Assembly (NCBI RefSeq): GCF_900116855.1
Contig: NZ_UETD01000002.1
Coordinates: 458,928 to 522,927, forward strand
DNA: 64,000 nt
DNA from: Ruminococcus flavefaciens
GTDB taxonomy: Bacteria; Bacillota; Clostridia; Oscillospirales; Ruminococcaceae
Reading direction: 5' to 3'
Made by a program: the position numbers and the translations under genes. Position 1 is the first letter of the stretch; each line of letters opens with the position of its first letter. A model generated the notes under the pieces. That model was given only the letters and a program-made list of their open reading frames with translations, searched no databases and was not told the origin of the DNA. Shown here piece after piece: positions 16,374 through 25,134 of the stretch.

Positions 16374-17393
16374 ATGGCAAATACTGATATCGGAATAGAC
16401 CTCGGTACATCAAATATCGTAATGACCATGGGCAACAAGGGAGTAGTGCTCAGCGAGCCCTCGGTCATCGCATACAACACAAGAACTGAGCGAGTGCTTG
16501 CTGTCGGCAAGGAAGCCTATGAGATGATAGGAAGAAATCCCGACTATATCGCTGTTAAGCGGCCTATCAGTGAGGGAGTCATCTCCGACGATGACCTTAC
16601 CCACAGCATGATAAGAGAGTTCATACTCAAAGTAACGGGCAGACAGCTCATGAAGCCCCGCATCGTTATCTGCATTCCATCATTCATCACCGACATCGAG
16701 AGCCGTGCGGTAGTTGACGCTGCAAAGAGCGCGGGCTCAAGGCAGGTCTACCTCATTCAGGAGCCCATTGCCGCCATGATAGGCGCAGGAGTCAACATCA
16801 CCAAGGCAAAGGGACACATGATAGTAGATATCGGCGGCGGTACCACAGATGTAGCCATCGTTTCCATGAACGGCGTGGTGACCTCCCACACGGTCAAGGT
16901 GGCAGGAAACTCCATAGACCGCTCCATCATCAAGTATATGCAGAACAAGTACAAGCTCCTCATCGGCGAGAGAACAGCGGAAAAGGTCAAGATAGAGCTC
17001 TGCAACCTCTACGACCCCAGCGAGGAGATGACATATCTGGTAAAGGGCAGGAGCCTGCTGAAGGGTCTTCCCGCGCAGGTGCTTCTCAGCGAGACAGAAC
17101 TCTTTGAAGCCATCGAGGACGACACCTTTGCCATTATGGAAGCTATCCGCAAGGTGCTGGAGGATGCACCTCCCGAGCTTGTGGGAGACATCTACGACAA
17201 CGGACTTCTTCTTACGGGCGGCGGAGCGCTTCTCGGCGGACTCACCCAGCTCATCAAGCGTACACTGGGAATAAGCTGCAATATCGCCAAGGACTCCATA
17301 AACTGCGTAGCTAAGGGCACAGGCATGGCATTCGGAAGAATGACTACTCTGCTTGACGGATTTGAGGCAGCAACGGTATATAAGTACAGATAA
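16374..17393 (+). CDS. mreB: Rod-shape-determining protein MreB/Mbl
   Basis: 339 residues, start 9 nt after GAAAGGAACG. Actin-fold ATPase landmarks in order: phosphate-1 IGIDLGTSN, VGKEAYEMIGR, PISEGVI, phosphate-2 IVDIGGGTTDVA, and adenosine motif LLTGGGALLGGL. It should form membrane-associated filaments that direct cell-wall synthesis. It is separated from mreC/mreD genes and co-transcribed with recD2, so it may be one of several MreB paralogues (Mbl or MreBH type). It ends before two hairpins, the second of which is a terminator. Confidence 0.93.
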   Translation: MANTDIGIDLGTSNIVMTMGNKGVVLSEPSVIAYNTRTERVLAVGKEAYEMIGRNPDYIAVKRPISEGVISDDDLTHSMIREFILKVTGRQLMKPRIVICIPSFITDIESRAVVDAAKSAGSRQVYLIQEPIAAMIGAGVNITKAKGHMIVDIGGGTTDVAIVSMNGVVTSHTVKVAGNSIDRSIIKYMQNKYKLLIGERTAEKVKIELCNLYDPSEEMTYLVKGRSLLKGLPAQVLLSETELFEAIEDDTFAIMEAIRKVLEDAPPELVGDIYDNGLLLTGGGALLGGLTQLIKRTLGISCNIAKDSINCVAKGTGMAFGRMTTLLDGFEAATVYKYR

Positions 17394-17413
17394 AGCGAGA
17401 TATTCTCTTGTAG

Positions 17414-17435
17414 GGAACGCCGCCCTCGGCGTTCC
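17414..17435 (+). other. Short palindrome after mreB
   Basis: Perfect 9-bp stem GGAACGCCG / CGGCGTTCC with a 4-nt loop and no T-run; resembles the GC-rich core of the larger repeat at 56429. Confidence 0.45.
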
Positions 17436-17457
17436 GCAATTCAAAATTAATGCGTTT

Positions 17458-17482
17458 GGGCGGATAATATCCGCCCTTTTCT
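17458..17482 (+). terminator. Terminator of the recD2-mreB unit
   Basis: GGGCGGAT / ATCCGCCC stem, AAT loop, TTTTCTT. Confidence 0.8.
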
Positions 17483-17500
17483 TATACACGTTAAACAGAC

Positions 17501-17527
17501 AAAAAAAGAACGGCGCGGACGCCGTTC
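17501..17527 (-). terminator. Terminator of the mrp gene
   Basis: On the minus strand GAACGGCG / CGCCGTTC, TCCG loop, then seven T. Confidence 0.85.
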
Positions 17528-17537
17528 CCTTAAAAAA

Positions 17538-18368
17538 TCACTTTTCCAGTGAAGCTATCTTCTCAGCAGCCTCTGTGAGCCACTCGCCCTCGAACAGCTC
17601 GATAGTACCCTGATCGCAGAGCTTAGCAAGCTGGGGATCGATAGGGAGCTTAGCCAGCACGGGGATATCGTACTGAGCAGCGATCTCCTCTATATGGCTC
17701 TCGCCGTAGATGCTGTGGCGCTTGCCGCAGTCGGGACATTCAAAATAGCTCATATTCTCGATGATACCGAGGATAGGTATATTCATGAGCTTAGCCATCT
17801 TGACAGCCTTCTCAACGATCATTGAGACAAGCTCCTGAGGAGAAGTAACTATAACGATACCGTCAACGGGAAGCGACTGGAAAACAGTCAGCGGAACATC
17901 GCCTGTTCCGGGGGGCATATCAACGACCAGACAGTCAATATCCTTCCAGATAACGTCTGTCCAGAACTGCTTTACAACTCCTGCGATAACGGGACCTCTC
18001 CATACAACGGGGTCGGACTCATTTTCCAGAAGAAGATTGATAGACATGATATCAAGACCCATCTTGCTCTTAGCGGGGATAATGCCGAATTCGCAGGCAT
18101 CAGCCTTCTGATGGATACCGAAAGCCTTGGGTATAGAGGGACCTGTTATATCAGCGTCCATGATACCGACATTCTTGCCCAGTCTCTGGAGAGAAACGGC
18201 GAGCAGAGAAGAAACGAGGGTCTTACCGACGCCGCCCTTACCGCTGACAACGCCGATGACCTTGCCGATATTGCTCATGGCATTGGGCTTTTCGAGAAGG
18301 CTCTGGGGCTCTGTTCTGCTGCCGCAATCGCTGCCGCAGCTTGAGCAGTCGTGTGTACATTCGCTCAT
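17538..18368 (-). CDS. mrp: Mrp/NBP35-family iron-sulfur cluster carrier ATPase
   Basis: 276 residues from ATG with AAGGAG 10 nt upstream. The N-terminus carries a Cys cluster (CTHDCSSCGSDCG) as in NBP35-like members; the deviant P-loop GKGGVGKT is at 43-50; DADITGPSIP, VVDMPPGTGDV and the C-terminal CPDCG pair, which bridges the [4Fe-4S] cluster at the dimer interface, all follow. It should bind a cluster and hand it to apo-proteins. It stands alone, convergent with mreB. An upstream in-frame start would extend into the promoter region and lacks a ribosome binding site. Confidence 0.92.
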   Translation of the reverse strand: MSECTHDCSSCGSDCGSRTEPQSLLEKPNAMSNIGKVIGVVSGKGGVGKTLVSSLLAVSLQRLGKNVGIMDADITGPSIPKAFGIHQKADACEFGIIPAKSKMGLDIMSINLLLENESDPVVWRGPVIAGVVKQFWTDVIWKDIDCLVVDMPPGTGDVPLTVFQSLPVDGIVIVTSPQELVSMIVEKAVKMAKLMNIPILGIIENMSYFECPDCGKRHSIYGESHIEEIAAQYDIPVLAKLPIDPQLAKLCDQGTIELFEGEWLTEAAEKIASLEK

Positions 18369-18435
18369 AGAAAAACACTCCTTATGATGTAATGATAATA
18401 TTATACCCCTTTTTGAAGATTTAGTCAATAGCGTA

Positions 18436-18464
18436 TTGACAAATGTATAACACAGTGATATAAT
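18436..18464 (+). promoter_or_regulatory. Promoter of the riboflavin operon
   Basis: TTGACA (18436-18441), 17-bp spacer, TATAAT (18459-18464). Confidence 0.88.
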
Positions 18465-18468
18465 AACA

Positions 18469-18571
18469 GTTGAGAGTTAAGAGTTGAAAATTGAGAGTTA
18501 ATGTGTCTGCTTCGCAGACTTATTTAAATAACATCGCCGTCAGGTGATACAATAACTGTCAACTCTAAACT
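18469..18571. repeat. Palindromic insertion between the rib promoter and FMN aptamer
   Basis: The stretch begins AGTTGAGAGTTAAGAGTTGA and ends GTCAACTCTAAACT, an imperfect inverted repeat, with a central GTCTGCTTCGCAGAC hairpin. It is AT-rich, has no ORF and lengthens the leader by ~100 nt. It resembles a miniature mobile element; no target duplication could be confirmed. Confidence 0.4.
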
Positions 18572-18578
18572 ATAACGA

Positions 18579-18688
18579 TTATCTTCGGGGCAGGGTGTAA
18601 TTCCCTACCGGCAGTATAGCCTGCGAACCATTTGGTTGATTCGGTGTGATTCCGAAGCCGACGGTAAAGTCCGGATGAAAGAAGATAA
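18579..18688 (+). promoter_or_regulatory. FMN riboswitch (RFN element)
   Basis: P1 is TTATCTTC / GAAGATAA at the two ends. Conserved blocks follow the family order: CGGGGCAGGGTG, AATTCCCTACCGGC, then TTGATTCGGTG, GATTCCGAAGCCGAC and AGTCCGGATGAAAGAAGAT. FMN binding should promote the terminator at 18720 and switch off the riboflavin operon. Confidence 0.95.
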
Positions 18689-18719
18689 ACCGCACAAAAA
18701 GTGCAGTATAAGCAGCTAC

Positions 18720-18742
18720 GCCCCGATAAACGGGGCTTTTTT
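18720..18742 (+). terminator. FMN-controlled terminator
   Basis: GCCCCG / CGGGGC stem, ATAAA loop, six T; 34 nt after the aptamer and 26 nt before the first start codon. Confidence 0.85.
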
Positions 18743-18767
18743 CTATTTCCGCACACGGGAGGGCAGA

Positions 18768-19151
18768 ATGAAGGATCAATTACGGAACGTATTCCTCACA
18801 GTAGGACTGGGGACACTCATATTCGTCCCCATGCTTATAATAGACAACGGGCTCAACGATTCCATGAAGTCGGTGCTTATATGGCTTGGCGCGTCAATTC
18901 TTTACGGAATGAGCTTCTCCATTCTTGAGCTGAAGACTATCTTCCGCATACCGCTGCATTTTGCAGCCTGCTTCGCCATAACATTTGCAGTAAGGATAGG
19001 CTATGCCTATTTCACAAACGGCGAGGTACATCTGAAAAAGCTCTTCATCGTGACGCTGCCCGTATTCATAATAATATATGTACTGCTGTATTTTTACATA
19101 AAGAATTTCGGCAGTATTGGCAGCGGAAACAGCAAAGAGGAGGAAACATGA
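18768..19151 (+). CDS. Small four-span membrane protein, first gene of the rib operon
   Basis: 127 residues, ATG with GGGAGGG 5 nt upstream; the open frame upstream runs through the riboswitch and is not coding. Four membrane segments: VFLTVGLGTLIFVPMLII, VLIWLGASILYGMSFSIL, IPLHFAACFAITFAVRI and LFIVTLPVFIIIYVLLYFY. It looks like a DUF3021-type protein. The stop overlaps the ribD start (ATGA), so it is translated together with the riboflavin enzymes. A role in flavin export or uptake is possible from the riboswitch context, but it lacks the RibU signature and nothing in the sequence proves it. Confidence 0.7.
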   Translation: MKDQLRNVFLTVGLGTLIFVPMLIIDNGLNDSMKSVLIWLGASILYGMSFSILELKTIFRIPLHFAACFAITFAVRIGYAYFTNGEVHLKKLFIVTLPVFIIIYVLLYFYIKNFGSIGSGNSKEEET

Positions 19152-20257
19152 CTCACGAAGACTATATGCGAAAGGCTCTTGAACTTGCAAGGAAAGGCAT
19201 GGGATTCACCTCGCCCAATCCGATGGTTGGAGCAGTCATCGTCCGTGACGGTGAGATAATAGGCACAGGCTATCACAAAAAATACGGTGACCTCCACGCA
19301 GAACGCACCGCATTTGCATACTGCGACGAACGCGGCATAGACTGTAAAGGCGCGGATATGTACGTCACGCTGGAGCCCTGCTGTCATCACGGCAAGCAGC
19401 CCCCCTGCACGGAAGCTGTCATAGCCCACGGCATAAAGCGTGTATTTGTAGGCTCCTCGGACCCCAATCCCCTTGTAGCAGGAAAGGGCACGCAGATACT
19501 CCGCAGCCACGGCATAGAGGTAACGGAAGGAGTGCTGAGAGAGGAGTGTGACGCTCTCAACGAGATATTCTTCCACTTTATAACGACGGGACTCCCCTTT
19601 GTTACCATGAAATACGCAATGACACTTGACGGCAAGATAGCCTGCTATACGGGCGAGTCAAAGTGGATAACGGGAGAAGCTGCCCGTGCTCATGTCCAGC
19701 AGGAAAGGCTGCGTCACAGCGCCATAATGGCAGGAGTCGGAACAGTTCTTGCGGATGACCCAATGCTCACCTGCCGTCTTGAAAACGGCAGAGACCCCAT
19801 ACGCATAATATGCGACAGCTCTCTGCGGACTCCTCTTGACAGCAATATAGTCAGGACAGCAAAGCAGGTCCCCACCATAATAGCCACCGTATCCGAGGAC
19901 AGCGCAAGGGCGGCGGAGTACGAAGCCGCAGGCTGCCGGATTATAAAGACAGTCCCAAAAGACGGACACGTTGACCTGTCGGCGCTCATGAAGCTCCTCG
20001 GCAGCGAAAAGATCGACAGCATACTCCTTGAAGGCGGCGGCGAGCTTAACTGGTCGGCGCTGAGGGAGGGCATTGTAAGTAAGGTGCAGGCATACATAGC
20101 GCCAAAGCTCTTCGGCGGCAGCGGAAAAACTCCGGTAGGCGGAACGGGTGTCCCTTTCCCATCGGAAGCCTTCATGCTTGAAACGTGCAGCGTTACCTCT
20201 GTCGGCGACGATATTCTCATAGAAAGCAGGGTGAAAAATGTTCACGGGAATAATTGA
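19148..20257 (+). CDS. ribD: Bifunctional diaminohydroxyphosphoribosylaminopyrimidine deaminase / reductase
   Basis: 369 residues. N-terminal cytidine-deaminase-like domain (1-~145) with zinc ligands HAERTAF and PCCHHGKQPPC and the SPNPMVGAVIV start; C-terminal DHFR-like reductase (~150-369) with KYAMTLDGKIA, SKWITGEAAR and the NADPH-site LLEGGGELN. It carries out the second and third steps of riboflavin synthesis from GTP. It overlaps the upstream gene by 4 nt and ribE by 20 nt, so the cluster is tightly coupled. Confidence 0.95.
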   Translation: MTHEDYMRKALELARKGMGFTSPNPMVGAVIVRDGEIIGTGYHKKYGDLHAERTAFAYCDERGIDCKGADMYVTLEPCCHHGKQPPCTEAVIAHGIKRVFVGSSDPNPLVAGKGTQILRSHGIEVTEGVLREECDALNEIFFHFITTGLPFVTMKYAMTLDGKIACYTGESKWITGEAARAHVQQERLRHSAIMAGVGTVLADDPMLTCRLENGRDPIRIICDSSLRTPLDSNIVRTAKQVPTIIATVSEDSARAAEYEAAGCRIIKTVPKDGHVDLSALMKLLGSEKIDSILLEGGGELNWSALREGIVSKVQAYIAPKLFGGSGKTPVGGTGVPFPSEAFMLETCSVTSVGDDILIESRVKNVHGNN

Positions 20258-20885
20258 GGAGGTTGGCACAGTCAGCCGCGTGCAGCGGTCGGGCAGCTCC
20301 TCATTCATTGAGATACAAGCAAAAAAAGTGCTTGAGGACGTCCACTTGGGCGACAGTATCGCCGTCAACGGCGTGTGCCTTACGGTGACCCACTTCGGCA
20401 GCGGAACATTCAGGGCAGACGTCATGAACGAGACTCTCAGCCGCTCGTCACTGGGCTCCCTCACCTCGGGAAGCCCCGTCAACTTAGAACGTGCCATGGC
20501 AGCAGGCGGACGCTTCGGCGGACACATAGTCTCGGGGCACATCGACGGCACAGGCACGGTCTCGGACATCAGCAATGACGGTATCGCCGTATGGTACACC
20601 ATAAGCGCCTCCCCTGCACTTCTGCGGTATATCGTGGAAAAGGGCTCCATCGCCATTGACGGCATAAGCCTTACGGTAGCAAAGGTCACCGATACAGCAT
20701 TCAGCGTCTCCATAATCCCCCACACCGCCGCACAGACCATTCTGGGCAGCAAAAAAGTCGGAGACATCGTTAACCTTGAAAACGACATTATCGGCAAGTA
20801 TGTGGAAAAGCTCATGAAGCCTGCTGATGATACTCCCAAGCAAAGCAATATAACAATGGATTTTTTGATGAAGAACGGATTTTAA
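20238..20885 (+). CDS. ribE: Riboflavin synthase, alpha chain
   Basis: 215 residues built from two homologous lumazine-binding repeats, one starting MFTGIIEEVGTV and one starting FGGHIVSGHIDGTGTV. SIAVNGVCLTV and SIAIDGISLTV are the paired substrate-contact segments. It dismutates two 6,7-dimethyl-8-ribityllumazine molecules to riboflavin. The start lies inside ribD (20-nt overlap). Confidence 0.95.
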   Translation: MFTGIIEEVGTVSRVQRSGSSSFIEIQAKKVLEDVHLGDSIAVNGVCLTVTHFGSGTFRADVMNETLSRSSLGSLTSGSPVNLERAMAAGGRFGGHIVSGHIDGTGTVSDISNDGIAVWYTISASPALLRYIVEKGSIAIDGISLTVAKVTDTAFSVSIIPHTAAQTILGSKKVGDIVNLENDIIGKYVEKLMKPADDTPKQSNITMDFLMKNGF

Positions 20886-20898
20886 CAGGGAGAACGCC

Positions 20899-21744
20899 AT
20901 GAAAACAGCAATTATAAAACTCACTTCAGCATTTCTTTCAGCCGCCCTGCTCACTGGATGCAGCAGTGACCTGATAGTAAAAGTTGAAAATGCCAAATAC
21001 AGAAACTACTTCAGTGACAGCAGAACTGTCAGCATAGACCTTTCGGACGATATATCCTCAGCGGATATAAGCCTCGGCACAGGCGGCATAACCGTAGTCC
21101 ACACCGATGAGGCTGAGGCTTCGGTATACCTTGATTATACAGTCCGCAGCAATGACAAGGAGCTCTGCAAGGAAGTTGCTGACCACATCGACGCTCTCAG
21201 CGAAGAAAAGAACGGCAGTCTCATCATTAATATCGCCGAAAAGAAAACAGGCGATGACATTCAGAAGTGGACACATGACAAGGGATACAAGTGTCAGGTC
21301 GAGTTAAATGCCGAGGTAAGACTGCCTAAAACAATAGATACCGTCACCGCAGAAACAAATGTAGGCTCTCTCGATTTCAGAGACATAAAAGGCTGCTTCA
21401 GCGGTGAAGTCGACACAGGCAGCATCACCTGCGTAAACACGGAGTTTACTGACAGCTCGTCCATGAAATGCGGCACAGGCAACATCACCATGAGGAACTG
21501 CACTTATTCGGAGGATATGACCATTTCAGTTGACACAGGACAATTGCTGTTCAGGCTCCCCACAAAAGGCTCAGCAGCAGACATCGACCTGTCAGTAGAT
21601 ACTGGAAATATGGAAATATGGGACGCTAAGTCCTATGAAATAACAGACGGCTCCGCAAAAGACGGAGAAGTCACACTGGAGTACAAGGATACCAAGGTGT
21701 CCGCTTCGGTAAAAACAGGCAATATCAGTATAGATAAGGAGTAA
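20899..21744 (+). CDS. Lipoprotein with DUF4097-like beta-repeat domain
   Basis: 281 residues, AGGGAG upstream. Lipobox LTGC at residue ~21. The body is a repetitive beta structure in which GxI/DTG motifs recur every 20-odd residues: [65 protein letters not shown] and [10 protein letters not shown]. That is the pattern of the DUF4097/DUF4098 right-handed beta-helix group. It interrupts the riboflavin enzymes (between ribE and ribBA) without an own promoter, so it must be made under FMN control. Function unknown. Confidence 0.75.
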   Translation: MKTAIIKLTSAFLSAALLTGCSSDLIVKVENAKYRNYFSDSRTVSIDLSDDISSADISLGTGGITVVHTDEAEASVYLDYTVRSNDKELCKEVADHIDALSEEKNGSLIINIAEKKTGDDIQKWTHDKGYKCQVELNAEVRLPKTIDTVTAETNVGSLDFRDIKGCFSGEVDTGSITCVNTEFTDSSSMKCGTGNITMRNCTYSEDMTISVDTGQLLFRLPTKGSAADIDLSVDTGNMEIWDAKSYEITDGSAKDGEVTLEYKDTKVSASVKTGNISIDKE

Positions 21745-21748
21745 TCAA

Positions 21749-22948
21749 ATGTTCCGTTACAACACTGTAGAGGAAGCCGCAGAGGCTCTCCGCAACGGCG
21801 AGATAATACTCGTCACCGACGATGAAGACCGCGAAAATGAAGGCGATATGATATGCGCCGCTCAGTTCGCCACCACGGAGAATGTCAACTTCATGGCAGC
21901 TCACGCAAAGGGACTCATATGTATGCCCATGAGCATTGAGCTCTGCCGCAAGCTCCATCTTCATCAGATGGTGGACTTCAACACCGATAACCACTCCACG
22001 GCGTTCACAGTCTCCATCGACCACATTGACACCACCACGGGAATATCCGCCGCAGAGCGCGGCTACACCGCAAGGATGGCAGTCTCTCCCGGTGCAAAGC
22101 CCGATGATTTCCGCAAGCCTGGGCATATGTTCCCGCTTATGGCTAAGAAAAACGGCGTCCTTGAGCGCGAGGGACACACCGAAGCCACAGTGGACCTTAT
22201 GCGTATAGCAGGTCTTGAGGAGTGCGGACTGTGCTGTGAGATAATGCGCGATGACGGTACAATGATGAGGTCTGCGGAATTGCAGGAAAAGGCACAGGAA
22301 TGGGGCATGAAGTTCATAACCATACAGGCGCTGAAGGAGTACAGAAAGGTACATGACAAGCTGGTGGAGTGCGTAGCCAACACCAAGCTCCCCACAAAAT
22401 ACGGTGAATTCAGAGCGCTTGGCTATGTCAACAAGCTCAACGGCGAGCACCATGTGGCACTTGTAAAGGGCGACATCGGCGACGGACAGGACATACTCTG
22501 CCGCGTACATTCCGAGTGCCTCACAGGCGATGCATTCGGCTCACTTAAATGCGACTGCGGACAGCAGTTTGCGGCAGCAATGACCGAGATCGAAAAGGAA
22601 GGCAGAGGAATACTCCTCTATATGAGGCAGGAGGGACGAGGCATAGGACTCATCAACAAGCTCCGCGCCTATGAGCTTCAGGACAAGGGCATGGACACCC
22701 TTGAAGCAAACCTTGCACTGGGCTTCCCCGGAGATATGCGCGAGTACTACATCGGCGCACAGATACTCCGTGATCTTGGCTGCAAGACTCTGCGACTGCT
22801 GACCAACAACCCCGACAAGGTCTACGGTCTCAGCGGCTTCGGACTGGAAATAAAGGAGCGCGTACCCATACAGGTAAACGCTACCGCCTACGACCTGTTC
22901 TATCTCAAGACAAAGCGCGATAAAATGGGTCACATTCTTGATTATTGA
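21749..22948 (+). CDS. ribBA: Bifunctional DHBP synthase / GTP cyclohydrolase II
   Basis: 399 residues. N-terminal 3,4-dihydroxy-2-butanone-4-phosphate synthase (1-~200) with [12 protein letters not shown] and the HTEATVDL block; C-terminal GTP cyclohydrolase II (~205-399) with zinc site [18 protein letters not shown] and QEGRGIGL. It supplies both branches of the pathway. The start is 4 nt after the lipoprotein stop with GGAG in the preceding codons. Confidence 0.95.
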   Translation: MFRYNTVEEAAEALRNGEIILVTDDEDRENEGDMICAAQFATTENVNFMAAHAKGLICMPMSIELCRKLHLHQMVDFNTDNHSTAFTVSIDHIDTTTGISAAERGYTARMAVSPGAKPDDFRKPGHMFPLMAKKNGVLEREGHTEATVDLMRIAGLEECGLCCEIMRDDGTMMRSAELQEKAQEWGMKFITIQALKEYRKVHDKLVECVANTKLPTKYGEFRALGYVNKLNGEHHVALVKGDIGDGQDILCRVHSECLTGDAFGSLKCDCGQQFAAAMTEIEKEGRGILLYMRQEGRGIGLINKLRAYELQDKGMDTLEANLALGFPGDMREYYIGAQILRDLGCKTLRLLTNNPDKVYGLSGFGLEIKERVPIQVNATAYDLFYLKTKRDKMGHILDY

Positions 22949-22959
22949 GGTGATTTATA

Positions 22960-23448
22960 ATGAGTATCTGGTGGTATTTTGCGACCATTGTACTTTCCGT
23001 GGGAGTTCTTCTTATGGTGCTCAACACCATAAACCTGCTCCGCGGTATGCTTAAATTCAAGGACAAGGTCATTGTCATGAATCTTCCCGCGCTGCTGCTC
23101 TACATAATCGCTATTGCAGTAGGTATCGCACTTGTCATATTCAACAAGGGCTTCCGCGTTCCTTGGATACTTATGGAAGTCATACTCCTCCTTTCAATAT
23201 TCAGTCTTTGCGTCCCAATCACTTCTCAGGGAGTTGTCAATGAGGGACCTTTCGGCTGCAAGCTGCTTCCCCGTGAGGAGTACAGCTATGAATTCGGCAA
23301 GGACAAAATGGGCGAATGTATGAAGCTCTACCGCAAGGGCGTGGAAAAGCCTGCGGTATTCCATCTGGGCATAAAGAAAATGAAGACCGTAAAGATGCTG
23401 GCGGACTGGTACGGCAAGCACGGCTACGAAAACCCGCTGACAAAGTAA
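22960..23448 (+). CDS. Membrane protein of unknown function in the rib operon (a)
   Basis: 162 residues, GAGGTGATTT upstream. Three N-terminal membrane segments (FATIVLSVGVLLMVLNTI, LPALLLYIIAIAVGIALVIF, ILMEVILLLSIFSLCVPI) then a soluble C-terminal domain starting at ITSQGVVNEG and ending LGIKKMKTVKMLADWYGK. The next gene has the same plan, with its soluble part starting VTSQRVYFPD, which suggests two diverged members of one family, perhaps related to DUF5673/PH-like membrane proteins. No catalytic motif. Confidence 0.7.
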   Translation: MSIWWYFATIVLSVGVLLMVLNTINLLRGMLKFKDKVIVMNLPALLLYIIAIAVGIALVIFNKGFRVPWILMEVILLLSIFSLCVPITSQGVVNEGPFGCKLLPREEYSYEFGKDKMGECMKLYRKGVEKPAVFHLGIKKMKTVKMLADWYGKHGYENPLTK

Positions 23449-23460
23449 GGAGAGACTTCA

Positions 23461-23979
23461 ATGTTTAAAATAATCACGATATGTATTCTCTGCTTAATGA
23501 TATTGATATTGATCCTCGATATCGTGGGCTTCTTCATCTTCCGCAGAAGGGTCGCAAATAAAAAGACAGCAGTAAAGCTTAAAAGGGAACGCAAGAAGGA
23601 CCTGCTCTGGTGGGGATGCTGCTGGGCAGCATGGATGGTGTCGGGGCTTCTCAACTGGAACGGTGCAAGGCGGATGAACGATACCTACCATATGCAGTGC
23701 TACGGATTTCTTTTCCTCGCAGGCATTATACTTACGATAATACTGGTGCTTGACTTCACTGTCGGCAAGTACGCATATGTGACCTCACAGAGAGTATACT
23801 TCCCCGACAATTTCGGACTTGCAAGACAGAAGAAAAACGTCAGCTATCAGCTTTCGGGCTCAACACTGAGCCTGTGGTTCAACAACGGCATCATGCCGAA
23901 AAAATTCACAGTCATCGAAAAAAAGGAAGAGCTTGCAAAGCTCCTGAAGGACAATTACAAGCTCAACAGAACTATATAA
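23461..23979 (+). CDS. Membrane protein of unknown function in the rib operon (b)
   Basis: 172 residues, AAGGAGAG upstream. Membrane segments at ITICILCLMILILILDIVGF, LWWGCCWAAWMVSGLL and FLFLAGIILTIILVLDFTV, then a soluble tail (VTSQRVYFPDNFG... KKEELAKLLKDNYKL). Layout matches the preceding gene. Both lie between ribBA and ribH without promoter or terminator, so their products should be made when flavin is scarce. Confidence 0.7.
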   Translation: MFKIITICILCLMILILILDIVGFFIFRRRVANKKTAVKLKRERKKDLLWWGCCWAAWMVSGLLNWNGARRMNDTYHMQCYGFLFLAGIILTIILVLDFTVGKYAYVTSQRVYFPDNFGLARQKKNVSYQLSGSTLSLWFNNGIMPKKFTVIEKKEELAKLLKDNYKLNRTI

Positions 23980-23994
23980 AAAGGAGTAATCATC

Positions 23995-24462
23995 ATGAAG
24001 ACTTATGAAGGAAAACTTGTATCAAAGGACATCAGAGTAGGAATAGTAGTAGCCCGTTTCAACGAGTTCATCACATCCAAGCTTCTTGGCGGAGCCATCG
24101 ACACTCTCAAACGTCATGACGTAAGTGACGGAGCCATCGACGTAGCATGGGTACCCGGCGCATTTGAGATACCGCTTATCGCCTCAAAGATGGCGAAGTC
24201 CGGCAAGTACGACGCCGTTATCTGTCTCGGTGCCATCATCAGAGGAAGCACCTCTCACTATGACCTTGTCTGCAACGAAGCTGCAAAGGGCATCGCACAG
24301 GTATCTCTCCAGAGCGATATCCCCGTAATGTTCGGCGTTATCACCACCGAGAACATCGAGCAGGCTATCGAGCGTGCAGGCTCCAAGGCAGGCAACAAGG
24401 GCAGCGAGTGTGCTGAGGGCGCTATCGAGATGATAAACCTCATCAGAGAGATCGAGGCATAA
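23995..24462 (+). CDS. ribH: 6,7-dimethyl-8-ribityllumazine synthase
   Basis: 155 residues, AAGGAG upstream. [45 protein letters not shown] and the catalytic-site His in that segment match lumazine synthase, which builds the icosahedral or pentameric enzyme of the penultimate step. It overlaps the next gene by one base (TAATG). Confidence 0.95.
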   Translation: MKTYEGKLVSKDIRVGIVVARFNEFITSKLLGGAIDTLKRHDVSDGAIDVAWVPGAFEIPLIASKMAKSGKYDAVICLGAIIRGSTSHYDLVCNEAAKGIAQVSLQSDIPVMFGVITTENIEQAIERAGSKAGNKGSECAEGAIEMINLIREIEA

Positions 24463-25118
24463 TGACCAACCTGATCTTTGATTACGACGGCACTATCCAC
24501 AACTCCATGCTGACCTACGCCCCTGCATTCCGCGGCACCATGAAATGGCTGTCCGACAGGGGCTATATCGCAGACAGAGAATACACCGACAAGGAGATAA
24601 GCTACTGGCTGGGCTTCAATTCCACGGATATGTGGGGACAGTTCCACCCTGAGCTTGATCCTGAGATACGGGAGAAAGCCCGTGTCATGCTGGGCGAGGA
24701 CATGGCTCGCCGTGTTGAAGGCGGTGAGGGAGCATTATATGACGGAGCCGAGGAGGTCCTTGCAGACCTGAGAGAAAAGGGCTTCATCCTTATCTTCCTC
24801 AGCAACTGCCGCTTCCACTACCTTGAGCGCCACAAGCGCGTATTCGGTCTCGACCGTTTCTTCCACTATTTCTACTGCTGCGAGGCTTTCGACTTTATAC
24901 CCAAATATGAGATATTCCGCAAGATAGCTCCACTGCATGAGGGAAACTTCATCGTTATAGGAGACCGCTTCCACGATATAGAGACCGCCGCTGTGAACGG
25001 GCTCCCGTCAATAGGCTGCGGCTACGGCTTCGGCAGCAGAGAGGAACTTGCCAAGGCTGACATCATCGTGGACAACATACGTCAGATACCATCGGCTGTG
25101 GAAAAACTCCTCAGCTGA
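24462..25118 (+). CDS. HAD-superfamily phosphatase, candidate riboflavin-pathway phosphatase
   Basis: 218 residues. HAD motifs in order: nucleophile DYDGT (Asp7, Asp9), motif II LSNCR, motif III Lys in PKYEIF, motif IV GDRFHDIE. The alpha-helical cap (25-80) is of the PGP/GmhB C1 type. It is translationally coupled to ribH, and the operon otherwise lacks an enzyme for dephosphorylating 5-amino-6-ribitylamino-uracil phosphate, a step known to be done by HAD phosphatases in other bacteria. That assignment is inference from context. Confidence 0.82.
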   Translation: MTNLIFDYDGTIHNSMLTYAPAFRGTMKWLSDRGYIADREYTDKEISYWLGFNSTDMWGQFHPELDPEIREKARVMLGEDMARRVEGGEGALYDGAEEVLADLREKGFILIFLSNCRFHYLERHKRVFGLDRFFHYFYCCEAFDFIPKYEIFRKIAPLHEGNFIVIGDRFHDIETAAVNGLPSIGCGYGFGSREELAKADIIVDNIRQIPSAVEKLLS

Positions 25119-25134
25119 CGCGAAAGGAGTATGT

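Noticed and set aside
19658..20848. 396-codon open frame on the minus strand opposite ribD/ribE
   Set aside because: It has no ribosome binding site or family resemblance and lies antisense to two certain genes; the frame is open because of codon bias.
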